Positions 1 through 12,018 of a stretch of 64,000 nucleotides of DNA are shown here, piece after piece. Source of the stretch: Cristatella mucedo. Taxonomy: Eukaryota > Bryozoa > Phylactolaemata > Cristatellidae. The stretch covers positions 507,001-571,000 of the forward strand of contig WPIO01000065.1 in assembly GCA_009760855.2 (NCBI GenBank), in the 5' to 3' direction. Position numbers and translations under genes: made by a program. The stretch's first letter is position 1, and each line of letters opens with the position of its first letter. The notes beneath the pieces were generated by a model. The model did not search any database. It was not told the DNA's origin and saw nothing but the letters and a program-made list of their open reading frames with translations.

Positions 1-429
1 GTTGTAAATAGGGACACCTGATGACCAGCAGTTACAGATGGCCTCACTGTGGCAGCCAAAATTAAAAATGCAGGTCATGGATTCCAGTCGAACGTTAAGG
101 CTTTTTATGATGCAAAGTGGGTTTATAGTCTTTCAGTTTAAGAAAGTTGAAGTTAAAGGAAGTTGAAGTTTAAGGAAATTGCAATAGCTCTCAGAAATCG
201 ATTTCTGATGATTCTCGAGCCAAACATTAACCAGATTCAGCTGGGTGAATGGCAAAGCAATCGTGAGAATAAGGTCTCCTTAAGCACAGTGGAGTTACTT
301 TTAGTCAGTAGTAAATGTACCAAAGGTGCCCTATTTGCAATGAAAAGGGAACAATTTCTACAGACGATGTAATAATATAATAGTAATAATCTGTTTTAAC
401 CCTAAAATAACTAAATCTATTGCAATAAC
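1..429. other. No gene recognised
   Basis: I see no coding region, RNA gene or known repeat here. A short direct repetition of a GAAGTTGAAGTT-type motif lies around 145-175. LINE-A similarity begins at about 430. Confidence 0.4.
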
Positions 430-1495
430 CTCACATAGGTCGGAACGGAAGCATATCCACTGATTAGTGATAATACGATACAAACATTGCAGCAAGGATT
501 AACGAATAAAGGACGATTCACGCAGACGGAGAAAGTGATGTCAAAATAGGCAGATTTTTGGTTTCGTTTTAGATGCAGTCGAGTAAGGGAATGCCACGAT
601 GCCAGTTGGTGGTAGAGTACCAGGTTTTAGGAGCATGCGAACCGTATGCAATGTCAACCCAGATTTGAGGTTGGTTAGATAATAGGCAAACTATTTTGGT
701 AAGAACGGTGAACGATGTAGTGGGGGCCTGATTAGGACTATTTTGGATGTTGGCCGGAGATAGAGAATGACTGGATTTAAAAGTAAGCGAAAGAGCTTTG
801 AAGTCAATATGCTGATGCTTGGTGGGAAGCCAGTGCAGGTCGGCAAGAAGTGATGGAATGCAAGAAATTGACGTTCACGACAAACAAGCCGAGCTGCCTA
901 GTTCTGCACGACCCGAAAAAGGCATTTTATTGCACAGACAAGAAGATCCGCAAGGATCGAGTTATGCAAGTCCAGATGGGATGTCACAGACGTATCAACA
1001 CTTGTCTGTGGCTCCATTCTATCTAAGCAAGTTCGTAAAGTTTTGCAAATAGCTGAAAGTTGGCAGGTTGGTTGACATTAGAGCTGCCGGGGTTGTACAG
1101 TGATAATGCTGAGGCTGTTGGAGATATGCTAGCCCAAGCAATTTTCAAGGTTAGACTTTATGGTTTCTGATTGATACTAGATTCCCATAAATATTAGGTT
1201 GGTTCGATTGTTATACAATTTTAAGAAGTTAGCCATCATCCAAGTACAAAGTCAGCATTATAAGCTGTAAGGAACCCACGGATAATTTGATATTCTGGAA
1301 GGCTGGGAGCACAAAGCACAGGCATGGCTGCGTATCATTTGCATAAAAATGAAAGCCAAGATTATACCTGGTGACTATATCGTGAAGAAAAAAGTATAAA
1401 TTGTGAAAAGAAGTAGACCTAGAACTGATTTCAAGAGTGGGTGGGGCTACATCATACTTGAAAGATTCACCGGACAACTGCTGCCTGTAAATATC
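430..1495 (-). mobile_element. LINE-A fossil (L2/CR1-like), degenerate
   Basis: The stretch matches, in order and on the minus strand, the 3' part of the better preserved LINE-A copy at 30880-33755, from the 3' UTR to the middle of the reverse transcriptase. It has many indels and stops and is not functional. The boundaries are approximate. Confidence 0.65.
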
Positions 1496-2119
1496 AACTG
1501 CTGGCTAGAGCAGCTATGCAAATAAAGTCACGGTAAAAGAAATGGCCACACTAGCACCGCCAGGATTAAATGTGGAACATTCAAGATCTCACCGGGAGAT
1601 GTAGAGGCAAAAGTGTAGTTAGAGCTACCGCAATAACTAAGAAAGGTAAGTCGGTGGCTTGCAACATACCGCTTGCCTTTTTTTTCTTTGCTTCTTTTTT
1701 TGCTCTTTTTACTAGAGTGTTTCTTCTGAGCATCAGCTGAAAAATAAGTTCAAGCACTGATAAGGCTCTCCAACGACAAACAGCTTCATCTGTGCGACCC
1801 CCACTCTAATCCCAGCAAGAGCTGGGTATGCAAGTACTTGACTAGTAAAGCCACTGAGCTCCACTACATAAGACACAGCTAGATACCTCACCGAAGGGTT
1901 AGCAGGCCACGAGCATAAAGACTAGAAGAAATTAACACGATATTATTCAACATGCAGTTGATTTGCTTGGTGCTTTCTACCTTCAGATTCGTGGGCACTG
2001 TCCTTTTTCTCAAGTTCAGAGTCACTGTCCACACGGCGTCTGCAAACGCAGTTACGTAATTCCACATTTATAAATCATAAAACCCCACAGGCATTATATA
2101 TGCAGCATCGGTCTTGCAA
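1496..2119. other. No gene recognised; T-rich run
   Basis: No gene or known repeat is apparent. A T-rich run lies at about 1678-1712. Confidence 0.35.
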
Positions 2120-4700
2120 AGAGCATGCTAAATAACATAATGTTAATAATAATAGCAATACATGTGTACAGCACCATCAGAGAACTCAACCTCTTTCTAG
2201 GCGCTTCATATAAGCTGTAATGCAAGCATGATCAAATGGTAAGTGGTAACATGCACAGCATCAATGGGATATGTTTAGAGGTAACATGCACAATGTCAGC
2301 CCCCATATGCACACATAGCACAAGTCAAAAGGATCTACAAATGCTTGCATTTTTAGCTTCTTTTGTCAAGTCGGGGATGTCGTTATGTCAGTCGGGACTG
2401 AGGTCTGGGCTTTGGCAGCATACGAACTAAAGACACGGTTTCCAAAAGATTTGGGAGTAGTTCTGAAGGTAGGCTCGAGCCAGAAAATGAATAGTCGACG
2501 GCAGATCCTTGAAGTCGATACGCTGCTTGATTGGGAGCCAGTGGAGGTCGGTAAAAAGGTGGCACTCCCGACAGATAAGCCTAGCTGTTGAATTTGGTAC
2601 CAACTGTAAGCACCTGATTGCGCAGGCCGGTAGACCAGCAAGCATTGAGTTGCATAAGTCGAGATGGAATGATATAATTGTATGGACCAATATAGATGTG
2701 GTAACCCTGTCTAAACAAGCCCGAATTGTAGCAATGTTATGTAGCTGAAAGTAGGCAGACTTGATTGTGGAGCTGATGTGGTCTTCTAACAGAAGGTCAG
2801 TTTGGAACATAACACCTAGATTTCGTGCAGATTCAACAGGAGATATGCTGGCAGAGCCGATTGTGGGCTTTCCAATTTCCTAATCACACTTGGTTTGCTC
2901 CCAACTAGTAAGTTGGCTTTATCATCATTTAATTTAAAAAAGTTTGCTGCCATCCATGTGCAAATGTCAGCAAGGAAGTTGAGAGAATTCGATGTGCAGG
3001 AGGGCTAGGATGGATCAAAGCAAATGCATAACTAAGATGGAGAGCGTAAACTTAGAAAAGAAGCTGACCAAGCAAAATGCCCTGAGCTACCTCAAACTTC
3101 AGTGTTTCCTCGGATGATCTTAGCCCATTCACATCAACACTCTAGAGGTTCCAATTGAGATAGGATCTGAACCGTTGAAGTGCAGTGCCAGTGATGCTCA
3201 GGCGAGATAAGAGGTACTGGAAAAAAACTTGGTGATCAGTGGTATCAAACTTTGCCGAAAGATCAAGCAGAGTGACTTTACACAAGTCTGCATACCTGGG
3301 AAGATCGTTATACACCCGAAGCAATGCTGACTCGGAGTAGTGATTAGCTCTAAAACCAGACTAGAACTTGATAGGTGTTAAGTTTCAATATAAGAGTTCA
3401 GCTGGTCTGCTGCAACTCGTTCTAGTGGCTTTGATAGAAGCAGCAGAAGGGTGGCTGGGTGGAAGGTGCTCAAGTTCTCTTGGCCTAGTGTTGCTTTCTT
3501 AATTCGAAGCCTGACAACAGCCTTTTGAAAGGTGCTGGGACATAACCTGAGGCAAAGGACATACTTATCAAGTTTATATGCATGGAGGCAGCAGATCTAT
3601 GCATTGCAAAAATAGGACAGTGGGAATAGGGTCTAGAGCAGTGGTTCTCAACCTGTGGGTCGCGACCCCTTTGGGGGTCGAACGAACCTTTCACAGGGGT
3701 CACTTAAGATAATCAGAAAACATGCATTTCCACATTTCGCACAGAATAATTTTATGGTTGGAGGTCGCCACAACATGAGGAACTGTATTAAAGGGTCGCA
3801 GCATTAGGAAAGTTGAGAAGCACTGGTCTAGATGGTAAGTATAGTCTTCTTAGACTGGGAGATGAACTCCAAAATGAGGTTACCAGTGGCAGTCTTGGAT
3901 GCACACATTAAGGTGCTTCACAGAATCGCGGGAGAGAAGTACTGTAAAGTTGCTATTAAGGGATAGGAGTCCAGAAGGGATGCTGCTACCTTACGGATGA
4001 GCTCTCTGGTCTTGCCAGTCTTGGTGAAAAAGAAGCCAGAGAAGCGATCAGCTAGATCGCCACAAGGATTAATAGGTAAGGAGCAAACTTGGAAGTGGTT
4101 AAGGAGATGGTTGATAGTAGAAATGAGTATATTTGGATTGCGCAACTGCGATTCAAAAATATTTTATATAAGCTAGACTTGACCTTTGCCAGGATCGATT
4201 AGTATAATCTACAGTAGTCCTGTGCCTGTCAACAGACAGTCAGTACTGCTCTGTTATATGCTTTCTCAAGCTGTTGCTTAGTAGACCTAGCTAGTTTAAT
4301 GTCTGTGGTAAACCATAAGCCGTCTAGGTGAGGGGAAACTGCTTAGCCAGAGGAGCAAACTCGTCAAGCATGTCAGCTAACGACGTGTTCTAACATTCTA
4401 CCAATGATGACAGGTCGGAAGAGGGATTGCGCTGCACGGGCGAACAAGATACTCTCGTGCGGACAGCATCGATGTTAAGGGTCTTGAGGTTTTGCGATTT
4501 ACAAGTGATTTGAATGCAAAGGAGGGCACACACTGTAGACTGAATGAGATTGGCATGTGGTCAGATGAGCAGAATTTGGTAATTATTGGGGATGATAGCA
4601 TATAGTTGCGGGAGAATATTTGATCGGTGTGTGACCGCTGTTGTGAGTACGGTTATGCGGATGAGCCACAAGAGAAAATGAGTCAGTCAGTGTACAAAAC
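2120..4700 (-). mobile_element. LINE-A copy, long but decayed, hosting a hAT insertion
   Basis: Reading down the minus strand this copy has endonuclease remnants (about 4400-4690), the start of the reverse transcriptase, a degraded RT core around 3140-3330 with the 'LLDLSAKFDTTDH' type motif A, the C-terminal RT tail near 2430-2800 and the LINE-A 3' UTR. It ends at about 2120-2210 in the 3' hairpin and an ATT-rich tail. Frameshifts and stops are frequent. The copy is interrupted at 3639-3825 by a short hAT element, so it is older than that insertion. Confidence 0.8.
3639..3825. mobile_element. SPIN-like non-autonomous hAT element with target-site duplication
   Basis: This is a 187-bp element with terminal inverted repeats of about 16 bp: CAGTGGTTCTCAACCT on the left, and CAGTGCTTCTCAACTT read from the right end on the other strand. 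It is flanked by an 8-bp duplication, GTCTAGAG (3631-3638) and GTCTAGAT (3826-3833), the length typical of the hAT superfamily. Aligned to LINE-A at about 32607-32670, the flanks rejoin cleanly, so it inserted into a pre-existing LINE. The ends and interior closely resemble what I remember of the SPIN ('Space Invaders') non-autonomous family, known for horizontal transfer among animals. The family name is recalled, not computed. Confidence 0.85.
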
Positions 4701-5036
4701 TGATCTTTTGGTGCATATTTTCTTTCACTGAGTCACAGTACAAGTCGACCAGACCTGGCAGGGCAGATTAGTCAGCCCATATCATCTAAGACTCAACCCA
4801 CACCTGTAGGTCTGACCCAATTAAGACTAAACACACTGTTGCTATTGCCCCCTCCCATAGGCAGCACTGTCCTCTGCAGCCAGAGCCGAGGTCTGCCGTG
4901 CATTTATCCTTAATAGAAATGTAGTTCACTCACTTGCGACTCGGAATCACCTATCTCCACTAAATACTTACCCACAGTATTAGAGAAAATGTTGCGATCG
5001 ATCAAAGATCTCCCAGGGTTTTAAGCCACCTGCAAA
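4701..5036. other. No gene recognised
   Basis: This is sequence between a LINE-A 5' remnant and the 3' end of a LINE-B copy. No coding or structural signal was seen. Confidence 0.35.
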
Positions 5037-5825
5037 TGTATCTCCGTCTGTAACTCCACAAAGTCATAAAGACCATGTGGGCGTTACGCAAGAGAGTTTT
5101 GTATAGCACACTCACAGCCTAAGCGGCTTTCGGTACACATTCGGTAGCCAACAGACTTCGTCTCACGCAACAAACAGAAAGTGGGAAGCATAGCAGAGTC
5201 AGGAGAGCAGTTGAGGTAGCGAGTAGCATAGAAGTAGCAGCTCAGGACCGCTGAAAAAGATGTGCCATAGTCGGCAGTTGAAGAGTAGTTGTCGTTGCAT
5301 AAGAATTGTGGAAGCGAGTTCCACAGTCTAGGACCTGCAGAGCTAAAGCTTCTGTCGCCTACTGTCTTTAAGCGGAGGAATGAATGGGACAGCTAATTTA
5401 TTGTCCACACAGGACCTCAGGGCACGAACAGACTGAAACTGATGCAGCAGTTCAGCTAGGTACGAAGGAGCCAAGCCGTGGTGGGCCTTGTGGGTCAGCG
5501 TAAGAACTTTGCTCTGTATCCTTTGCTCAACCGGCAACCATCTTAGCTCTTTCAGCAAAGGTGACACGTGCTCAAACTGCTGGGACTTGAAGACCAGCCT
5601 TGCAGCCATATTCATAGTCCGCTGTAGTGGCAAAATAGCTTTCTTTAGCAGCCCAGCCAAAAGGGAATTACAATCATCAAGCCGAGACAGAACTAGAGAG
5701 CTAGTTAATTTTTTTTACAAGCCACTGTGGGAGACAGCTCCTAATCTTGGATAGGGATCGGATGTGATGGCTAGCTGTAGAGGCAGTCTTCTGAATGAAG
5801 CTTTTGATATTGAGCCAGAATGAAA
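5037..5825 (-). mobile_element. LINE-B 3' fragment (5'-truncated)
   Basis: The minus strand encodes the C-terminal part of a LINE-B reverse transcriptase. Motifs such as 'LQRTMNMAARLVFKSQ' and 'LRWLPVEQRIQSKVLTLTHK' lie at about 5343-5660. The family's 3' UTR and terminal sequence end at about 5040. It is closely similar to the longer copy at 27960-30615. The 5' truncation is typical of LINE insertion. Confidence 0.8.
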
Positions 5826-6769
5826 ACACTACCTGTCAGTCATTCTTAACAACACACTGGCTAACCTTTAAAGTTATTCTTTAAAAAGCTTTGGTCAGAC
5901 GACATACTATAGTTGCAGCCAGAGGATTGTGAATGATCTGCCTTTTATGCAATCAGTACTCAGTTGACGGTCCCGGTAGGTGGTAAAGCTCCTACACTGA
6001 CGGTGTGCTAGTCAAGTCTTAAATAAACTTATTGAATTGATTAGGTTAAACTATCTTTTACAGGTCAAGCATTTATTGGAATTGCAAGCACCACAATGAA
6101 CATGGAGAATCTAAGTTAGGTGAGTCCCGAATTAGCTTTATGGGTCAGTTATGGCAGTTGCTAGCAAGTGCCTCTGCTGTCGAAATGCCACCACAACAGC
6201 CACCACGAAGTCAGAATTTCTTATTTCGGCAAGGAGTGGCATAATTGTAATCTAAGGCTCTGGGCTCAGGATGCTGTGGAAGAGTAGAAAGGCGGTTGCT
6301 TACTTATCAATATCCGGCGATGGAGCCCAGCATTCTCTGACACCCATTTCACCAATTTTCTCCCGTTCTTCGCGGCGCCTGTGAGAAACAAAGCAAAAAC
6401 ATACATCCGGTCGGCATGCTAAAAGCACCAAGCAGCAATAACAGGCAAAATAACAAAGAGCATTTGATTGCGCATTCACTCGTCCACACACCGGTTTCTT
6501 TGGTCACTTTAGCAGCAAGTTCATCCAAAGGCACATAAGCATGCCAGGTCATGGGAATGGGGTCATGGCAATTGACAACAAGGTGCTGTTTATTGCGTAT
6601 AGCAGAGAGCCACACGGGAGCCAGTAGCCATGCTTGCCGATCCTGAGCCGATCGATGCTGACCCGAACGCGAGTTAACGAATGTGCACGCTGTTCTCCGG
6701 TGAAGACTGCCGGAAGAGGCTAGTGCCTAAGTGCACACGAATAATGACACATACGAGCAGGCGAACTAT
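5826..6769. other. Unassigned; contains a coding-like minus-strand stretch
   Basis: No repeat was recognised here. The minus strand at about 6458-6690 has a coding-like open stretch, listed separately. Confidence 0.3.
6458..6690 (-). other. Possible unassigned coding exon or old pseudogene fragment
   Basis: The minus strand is open for about 75 codons, with a mixed, protein-like composition including 'HLVVNCHDPIPMTWHAY' and 'VPLDELAAKVTKETG'. It is followed by a possible GTGTGT splice donor. There is no low-complexity bias. I do not recognise the family, found no partner exons, and it may be chance. Confidence 0.2.
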
Positions 6770-7240
6770 ATGGCACAGTCTACTAAGGATTCGAGATTGG
6801 TTCGAGGATAAGCTAAACGACCTGCGTCAGAAAGCCGGGTGGCACGATGCCAAGCCTGATCGGGAAGCAGTTTGTAAAGGTAGGCTGGAGCAAGTGAATT
6901 AAGGGACCTTACATGTAAGTGACACAGCCTTCCAGTCGATATACTGCTGGATAAGGAGCCAGTGCGTCGATAAGAATTGGTGTAATGTGGCATTGTCGAT
7001 GTTCACGACAGACAAGCCTAGCTGCAGAGTTTTTCACCAACTGTAAACACCTCGCACAGGCCTGGAGACTTGCAAGTGATGCCTTACAGAAGTGGAGACT
7101 GGATGTCACAGATACGTGGACCAACTTAGTTGTGGAATCTCTGTCTAAGCAGGCCGAAGGTCACTTTGGAATGGATATTAGATTGAGTGCAGATGCTACA
7201 GGAGATATTCTAGCCGAGCCCATTTTGAGGGATATGCTTT
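6770..7240 (-). mobile_element. LINE-A fragment
   Basis: This is an interior LINE-A segment on the minus strand covering the RT C-terminal region, e.g. '[23 protein letters not shown]' split by substitutions. Neither element end is present. It is decayed. Confidence 0.6.
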
Positions 7241-8077
7241 CCTGTGCACACATACATACAGTGCTAGCCAAAAAATCCTTGCATCCGGGGACTAAGATTT
7301 CGACTCTGGTATCATAGTGCTTCCTTGGCTGCTGGCCAAAAAACTTCCCCAGAGTACAGGACTAGCATGGGCAAGCAGTATTTGTAACAAATCGTGAATG
7401 CTACACCTTAGTTTTCCTTTCAGGTACAAAAATATGGACAATAGCCCTGCTTGTAGTATCTGAGGTAATTTTGGCTTCTGATATTGTCACCATTCTCAGT
7501 GGATATAATTTTTTTTAGTACTGTCGGGAACACTACTAAGTAGGATTTACTCGACGCATCAAGTATCACAGTCTCCAAAAATGTATCTCAACAACCATGT
7601 CTCGAGTTTTTTCAGAAACTATCGAGAGTTTGAAGCAGGCCATTTTGAGTACATACAACAACAGGCAAAACATGGCTCGAAGAGATACAAGAAATCGCTG
7701 ACGCGGAGAAAAAGAAAACATAACCAACAACATTGTCTGATTCACAAAGAATTTGAGATTTTTTAAAACAATTTTAAAGGTATTAACTTTCTCACTTTTC
7801 CAAATGCAAGTACTAAATTAAACTACATTTCCATTATTTTGATATAGACTGTATAGTGCATGCAGGTCACCATGGTTTAGGCATATCGGGTAGTTTCCGA
7901 GACCAGTTTTAGAAAACTGTTTTTGTCAGGAACCGTAGTTGGCTGGTTTTTGCTCTAAAACTGCACTACAGATTTCCTGCATAGTCTCCAACCAGGTCTG
8001 ACCTACCTCTGTGCATGCACAAAACCAGATGCCTCACTCCTTAAACATTCGACAACTAGTTCCAAACACAGACGTTG
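7241..8077. other. No gene recognised
   Basis: No coding region or known repeat was found. Partly self-complementary AT-rich sequence lies near 7880-7970. Confidence 0.3.
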
Positions 8078-8226
8078 CGATAAATAAATAAAACAAAATT
8101 TGTCTTCACAGCACCCTGAGAGGACTTCTCTATCTAGGCGCTTTATATAGGCGGTCTTAAAAGGGCTTGAGCTCACGACCTTAGTCTACACTCGAGCATT
8201 TTACCCCTGGGCCAAACCATGCAGTG
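8078..8226 (-). mobile_element. SINE-A copy
   Basis: Read on the minus strand it has a tRNA-like head with an A-box-like GGTTTGGCCCAGGGG, a degenerate B-box region near GTGAGCTCAAGCCC, and the LINE-A-type 3' tail (AGGCGCTTT side of the hairpin at about 8135, CAGCACCCTGAGAGG at 8109). It is diverged. Confidence 0.65.
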
Positions 8227-8799
8227 TTCTACGGGAGGTACCGGACACATCCAAAATTGTTTAATTCGCTGTGTTCTGATTGTGCTACCAACTGCAACTT
8301 TTTCCAAACTCACTAGACACCCAGCAGACACGGAAGCGCACATTCAAAACGACCCGCCGGTGGCCGCAGACTGCCAAGCTTCCTGCTGGCCCGAGTGATC
8401 TGCTGGCAGAGTGTACAGCAAGCAGCAAGCTCTTGCCAAATGCCTACGTCGGCCATATTAATGCCAGACTGTAAAAAAGAGCAGAAAATCAGGTCACCTC
8501 AGGAGAAATTGCTCGTCGAGTCCCGAGTGCTTGAACGAAGACGTAGCATTTCGTCTGGAGCTGTCAGAAAAAATCCTGCAAAATAAAACAAATGAGCATT
8601 ACAAGCAGCTGCACAGCCTAAGCAGAACGGCAGTGATTAGCAACACAGAGCCGAGACGGAGCTAGGCTGCTAGAAAACTATCAGCTCTAGGCAAAGCAAA
8701 AAGCCGCATGCAAAGCGGCATGTAGCGGCTGATGTGGTCCTGACCGACTTTCCCATCGTATAAGTAACGTTTTCCAAGGAACAGCAAATACAAGTCATG
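8227..8799. other. No gene recognised
   Basis: No convincing gene is present. Short open frames overlap here in different frames without supporting signals. Confidence 0.3.
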
Positions 8800-9480
8800 C
8801 ATAATAAAGATAACAATAATAATAATAAAGATTCGTATCATACCCTAAGAGAACTCAATTTCTTTCTACGTGCTTAACATATCCTAAAAAGAAGCACATT
8901 GTTACTAAGTAATAAGGAGCATGATTTTAGCATGAATAATCCCTCAAAGAACGAAACGGTCCCCACGGACGGAGCAAATTCTAGTTAGGAAAGGGCAGGT
9001 GTGTAGATCCATTGTAAAGGACTAGTGAGGGGATGTCGTGATGCCAGTCGGTAGTTGATTCCAAGCTTAGGGAGTATACAGACTGATGGCAAGTTTGCGG
9101 AGCATACAGACTGAAAGCACGGTTGCTGCACGATTTAAGGTTGGTTAGAGGCACAGCTAAAAAGGACTCGAGTAAGCACAGTAGCACTTCGAGACGAAGC
9201 TGAGGACGAAGCACTTCCAGCAGAGAGGCCAGAGAGCAAGAGAATACAGAGCTAGCTACTAGCTAGCTACTACTACTAGTAGTGAGTGGCAGAACGTTGA
9301 ATTCGATACGCTACTTGATAGGGAGTCAGTGCAGGTCGATGAGAAGTGGTGCAATACGGCAGCTTCGACGTTCACGGAGACAAGCATTGCTTCCCAGTTT
9401 TGCACCAATCTGTAAGCAGCAAATTGAACTGGCAGGAAGACCTGCAAGTGGTGAGTGACACAAGTCGAAACGGCGTACCA
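8800..9480 (-). mobile_element. LINE-A 3' fragment
   Basis: The LINE-A 3' end, with an AAT-rich tail at about 8810-8830, is followed by the RT C-terminal coding remnants on the minus strand, ending about 9480. It is 5'-truncated and decayed. Confidence 0.6.
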
Positions 9481-9666
9481 CAGCACAACGCTGCGTTCTT
9501 GCTTGGGCGACTCAACTGGCTACAATGCTATTTTTTAATGGTATGTGGCCACAACATCCAGTTAAACAGCCAGAGTAGGTGACTATGGGTCACACAGCTT
9601 CTTGCTGGGGGTGGGGGAGGCACAGTGAAGCTTCATTATTAAGAACTGTGTTGGCTGAGCTAATGT

Positions 9667-9706
9667 AGTGTACACTAAGTAAATGTAATGTACACTAAGT
9701 AAACAA
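9667..9706. repeat. Short 20-bp tandem duplication
   Basis: The motif TGTACACTAAGTAAA occurs twice, 20 bp apart, just upstream of a SINE-A insertion. It is a local duplication without evident function. Confidence 0.6.
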
Positions 9707-9751
9707 TGGAGTAACTAAATAAACAAATTAGTTGACGTAAGTAAGCATCTC

Positions 9752-9876
9752 TTGCTGGTTTGGCCCAGTGGTTAAGCTGCTTGCCCCGATCAAGGTCCGG
9801 CCGAGGTCGTGGGCTCGTGACTCCTGGCATATGCCAGTTCTCCTAGGTCGCTATACAAATGAATTATATATTTATT
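9752..9876 (+). mobile_element. SINE-A copy with perfect 13-bp target-site duplication
   Basis: The tRNA-like head has an A box in GGCCCAGTGGTTAAG and a B-box-like region in GGTCGTGGGCTCGTGACTCC. A short body ends in GCTATACAAATGAATTATAT and a T/A-rich tail. The copy is flanked by the identical 13-mer AAGTAAGCATCTC at 9739-9751 and 9877-9889. The perfect duplication marks genuine retrotransposition and fixes both ends of the family. Confidence 0.85.
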
Positions 9877-10039
9877 AAGTAAGCATCTCGAAAGAGATAC
9901 TGCCACCGATGGTGGCCACACCAATGACTCCATAATGCAATGGTGATTGATTCAACAACCTCACTTATACTTTTACACCATAATAGCCTCAGTGGCTTTC
10001 TCCCCTATTTGCAGGGACTGTAAGAGTTACTCAAGACAC

Positions 10040-10690
10040 GGAAAACCTAGTCCTCAAAATGTGCTTAGCTAAATTACATCTTCTGTAGCACATGCATTTA
10101 ATCTGGGTGTCCTGTTTCAAAGCAACCTTTTATTAGACGACCACATCAGCTCCAGAGTCAAGTACGCCTACTTTCAGCCATGTAACATTCAAAAAGATGT
10201 ATACAGCTGGTGCAAAACTCTGCAGCTAGGCTTATCTGTCATGAACGTCACATCTAAGACGCTACACCACTTCTGACTGACTTGGACTGATTCCCGATTA
10301 AGCAGTGGATCAACATCAAGGACTGTAACATAAGAACTTCTTTCTAATCATGCTAAGCATCATACCACCACTCTTATGACTAAAGAAACTTAGCTGTGCC
10401 TCTAAACAAACTTTAAATCGTTTGGAGACCACACCTTCAGTTTGCATGCTCCCATAGCTTGGAACCAACTGCCGACAGATGTCACGATATCCCCAAGCTC
10501 GAGACATTTAAAAAGAAGCTATACACCCACTCCTCTCACAGTATTTGCATCGTCCGTTTTGCATGCTTATGAGTGCTACCACTGCGACTAATCAACTGAC
10601 GTGCTTCCTTTCCAGCATATGTAAAGTGTTCAGAGACAGATATTTAGTTCTCTTGAGAGTGCTATACAAATATCCTTATTATTAGAATGT
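10040..10690 (+). mobile_element. LINE-A fragment, internally deleted, plus strand
   Basis: The plus strand matches LINE-A RT sequence (CGACCACATCAGCTCC, CTCTGCAGCTAGGCTT). After an internal deletion come the C-terminal region and a 3' end like GAGAGTGCTATACAAATAT. It is non-functional. Confidence 0.65.
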
Positions 10691-10829
10691 GCCTACATGT
10701 GCTTTCAACAATAAAAGATACATAATCAATGCTTAGAACTCGGCCATATTTCCATAAAATCCAAAATGTCTACAGTAGCATCGAAATCATTGAGCGACTG
10801 GTTTTGCCAAGACTATATTATATTATGTA

Positions 10830-11090
10830 TCTCCATCTGTAACTCCACAAAGTCATAAAGACTATGTGGGTTTTACGCAAGAAAGTTTTGTATAGCGTAC
10901 TCCTCACAGCCTAAGCGGCTTTCGGTACACATTCGGTAGCCAACAGACTTCGTCTCACACAACAAAGAGAAAGTGGAAAGCATAGAAGAGTCAGGAGAGC
11001 AGTCGAGGTAGTGAGTGGCATGGAAGTAGCAGCTCAGGACGGCTGGAAAGAATATGCTACAGTCGGCAGAAGGAGACTAGTGGCAGTGAA
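10830..11090 (-). mobile_element. LINE-B 3'-end fragment
   Basis: It carries the LINE-B terminal sequence ACTCCACAAAGTCATAAAG and the adjoining 3' UTR (CTTTCGGTACACATTCGG), minus strand. It is strongly 5'-truncated. Confidence 0.75.
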
Positions 11091-11496
11091 AAGATTGGAA
11101 TCTCAAAACGAATAGCAAAATAATTATAGTTATTTGTGCATGCACAAGTAGCTTTGGAGCACATGAGACAAGCAGTATGCATATAGAAATGCTTACATAC
11201 GTTTTTGCATTAATCTTACTTGTAGGAACAAATGCTAGAGCTGGAACCGCATATTGAAATGAGCTCGACAAGGAAACGTACAGAGGCTAGCTAGTAAACT
11301 GCAGGGCTCCTATAACATCTGCATGCTGACATACCAAGCTTAGCAATGAATGTAAGGCCCCAACTGACAAGTTAGGGGACCCAGATCACTGGATTGTGCC
11401 GACTTATGCTGCCCAATTATCCATGATGCAACTCTTGCTTGAATGTTGACATTCACTAACTCATGTGGCAGACTGTTGTTGTCTTAATGTCATGTA
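11091..11496. other. No gene recognised
   Basis: Unassigned sequence between two LINE-B 3' fragments. Confidence 0.3.
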
Positions 11497-11775
11497 ATGT
11501 ATTTTCGTCGGCAACTCCACAAAGCCATAAAGACTATGTGGGTGTTACACAGGAGAGTTTTGTGTAGCACACCCACAGCCTATGCGAGTTTCGGTACGCA
11601 TTCGGTAGCCAACAGACTTCATCTCATGCAACAAAGAGAAAGTGGCATAGCAGAGTCAGGAGAGCAGTTGAAGTAGTGAGTAGCATGGAAGTAGCAGCTC
11701 AGGACCACTGAAAAGGATGAGCCATAGTAGGCAGCAGGAGAGTAGTTAGTTGTCTTAAGAGTTTCCCAGGTATAC
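11497..11775 (-). mobile_element. LINE-B 3'-end fragment
   Basis: This is a second short LINE-B tail on the minus strand, with ACTCCACAAAGCCATAAAG near 11515 and the same 3' UTR blocks as the neighbour at 10830. It is 5'-truncated. Confidence 0.75.
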
Positions 11776-12018
11776 TCTCTAGTGACAACACGAATCACGA
11801 GTATTTGGTAAAAAACGGTAGTAATAACAAGTAATAATACCATAACAGTATATAGCAGCCCATGAGAACTAAGTTTCATTGTAGTCACTGGAAATGAAGC
11901 ATATCAACTAGCTAGCGATGATAGCAAGCACAATTTCATCATACATAAAAAGGACGAGCCAGATAAACGATGCATAAGCAATGTGTTATATGCAGCCGTT
12001 CTAGCAGTTAACATAATA

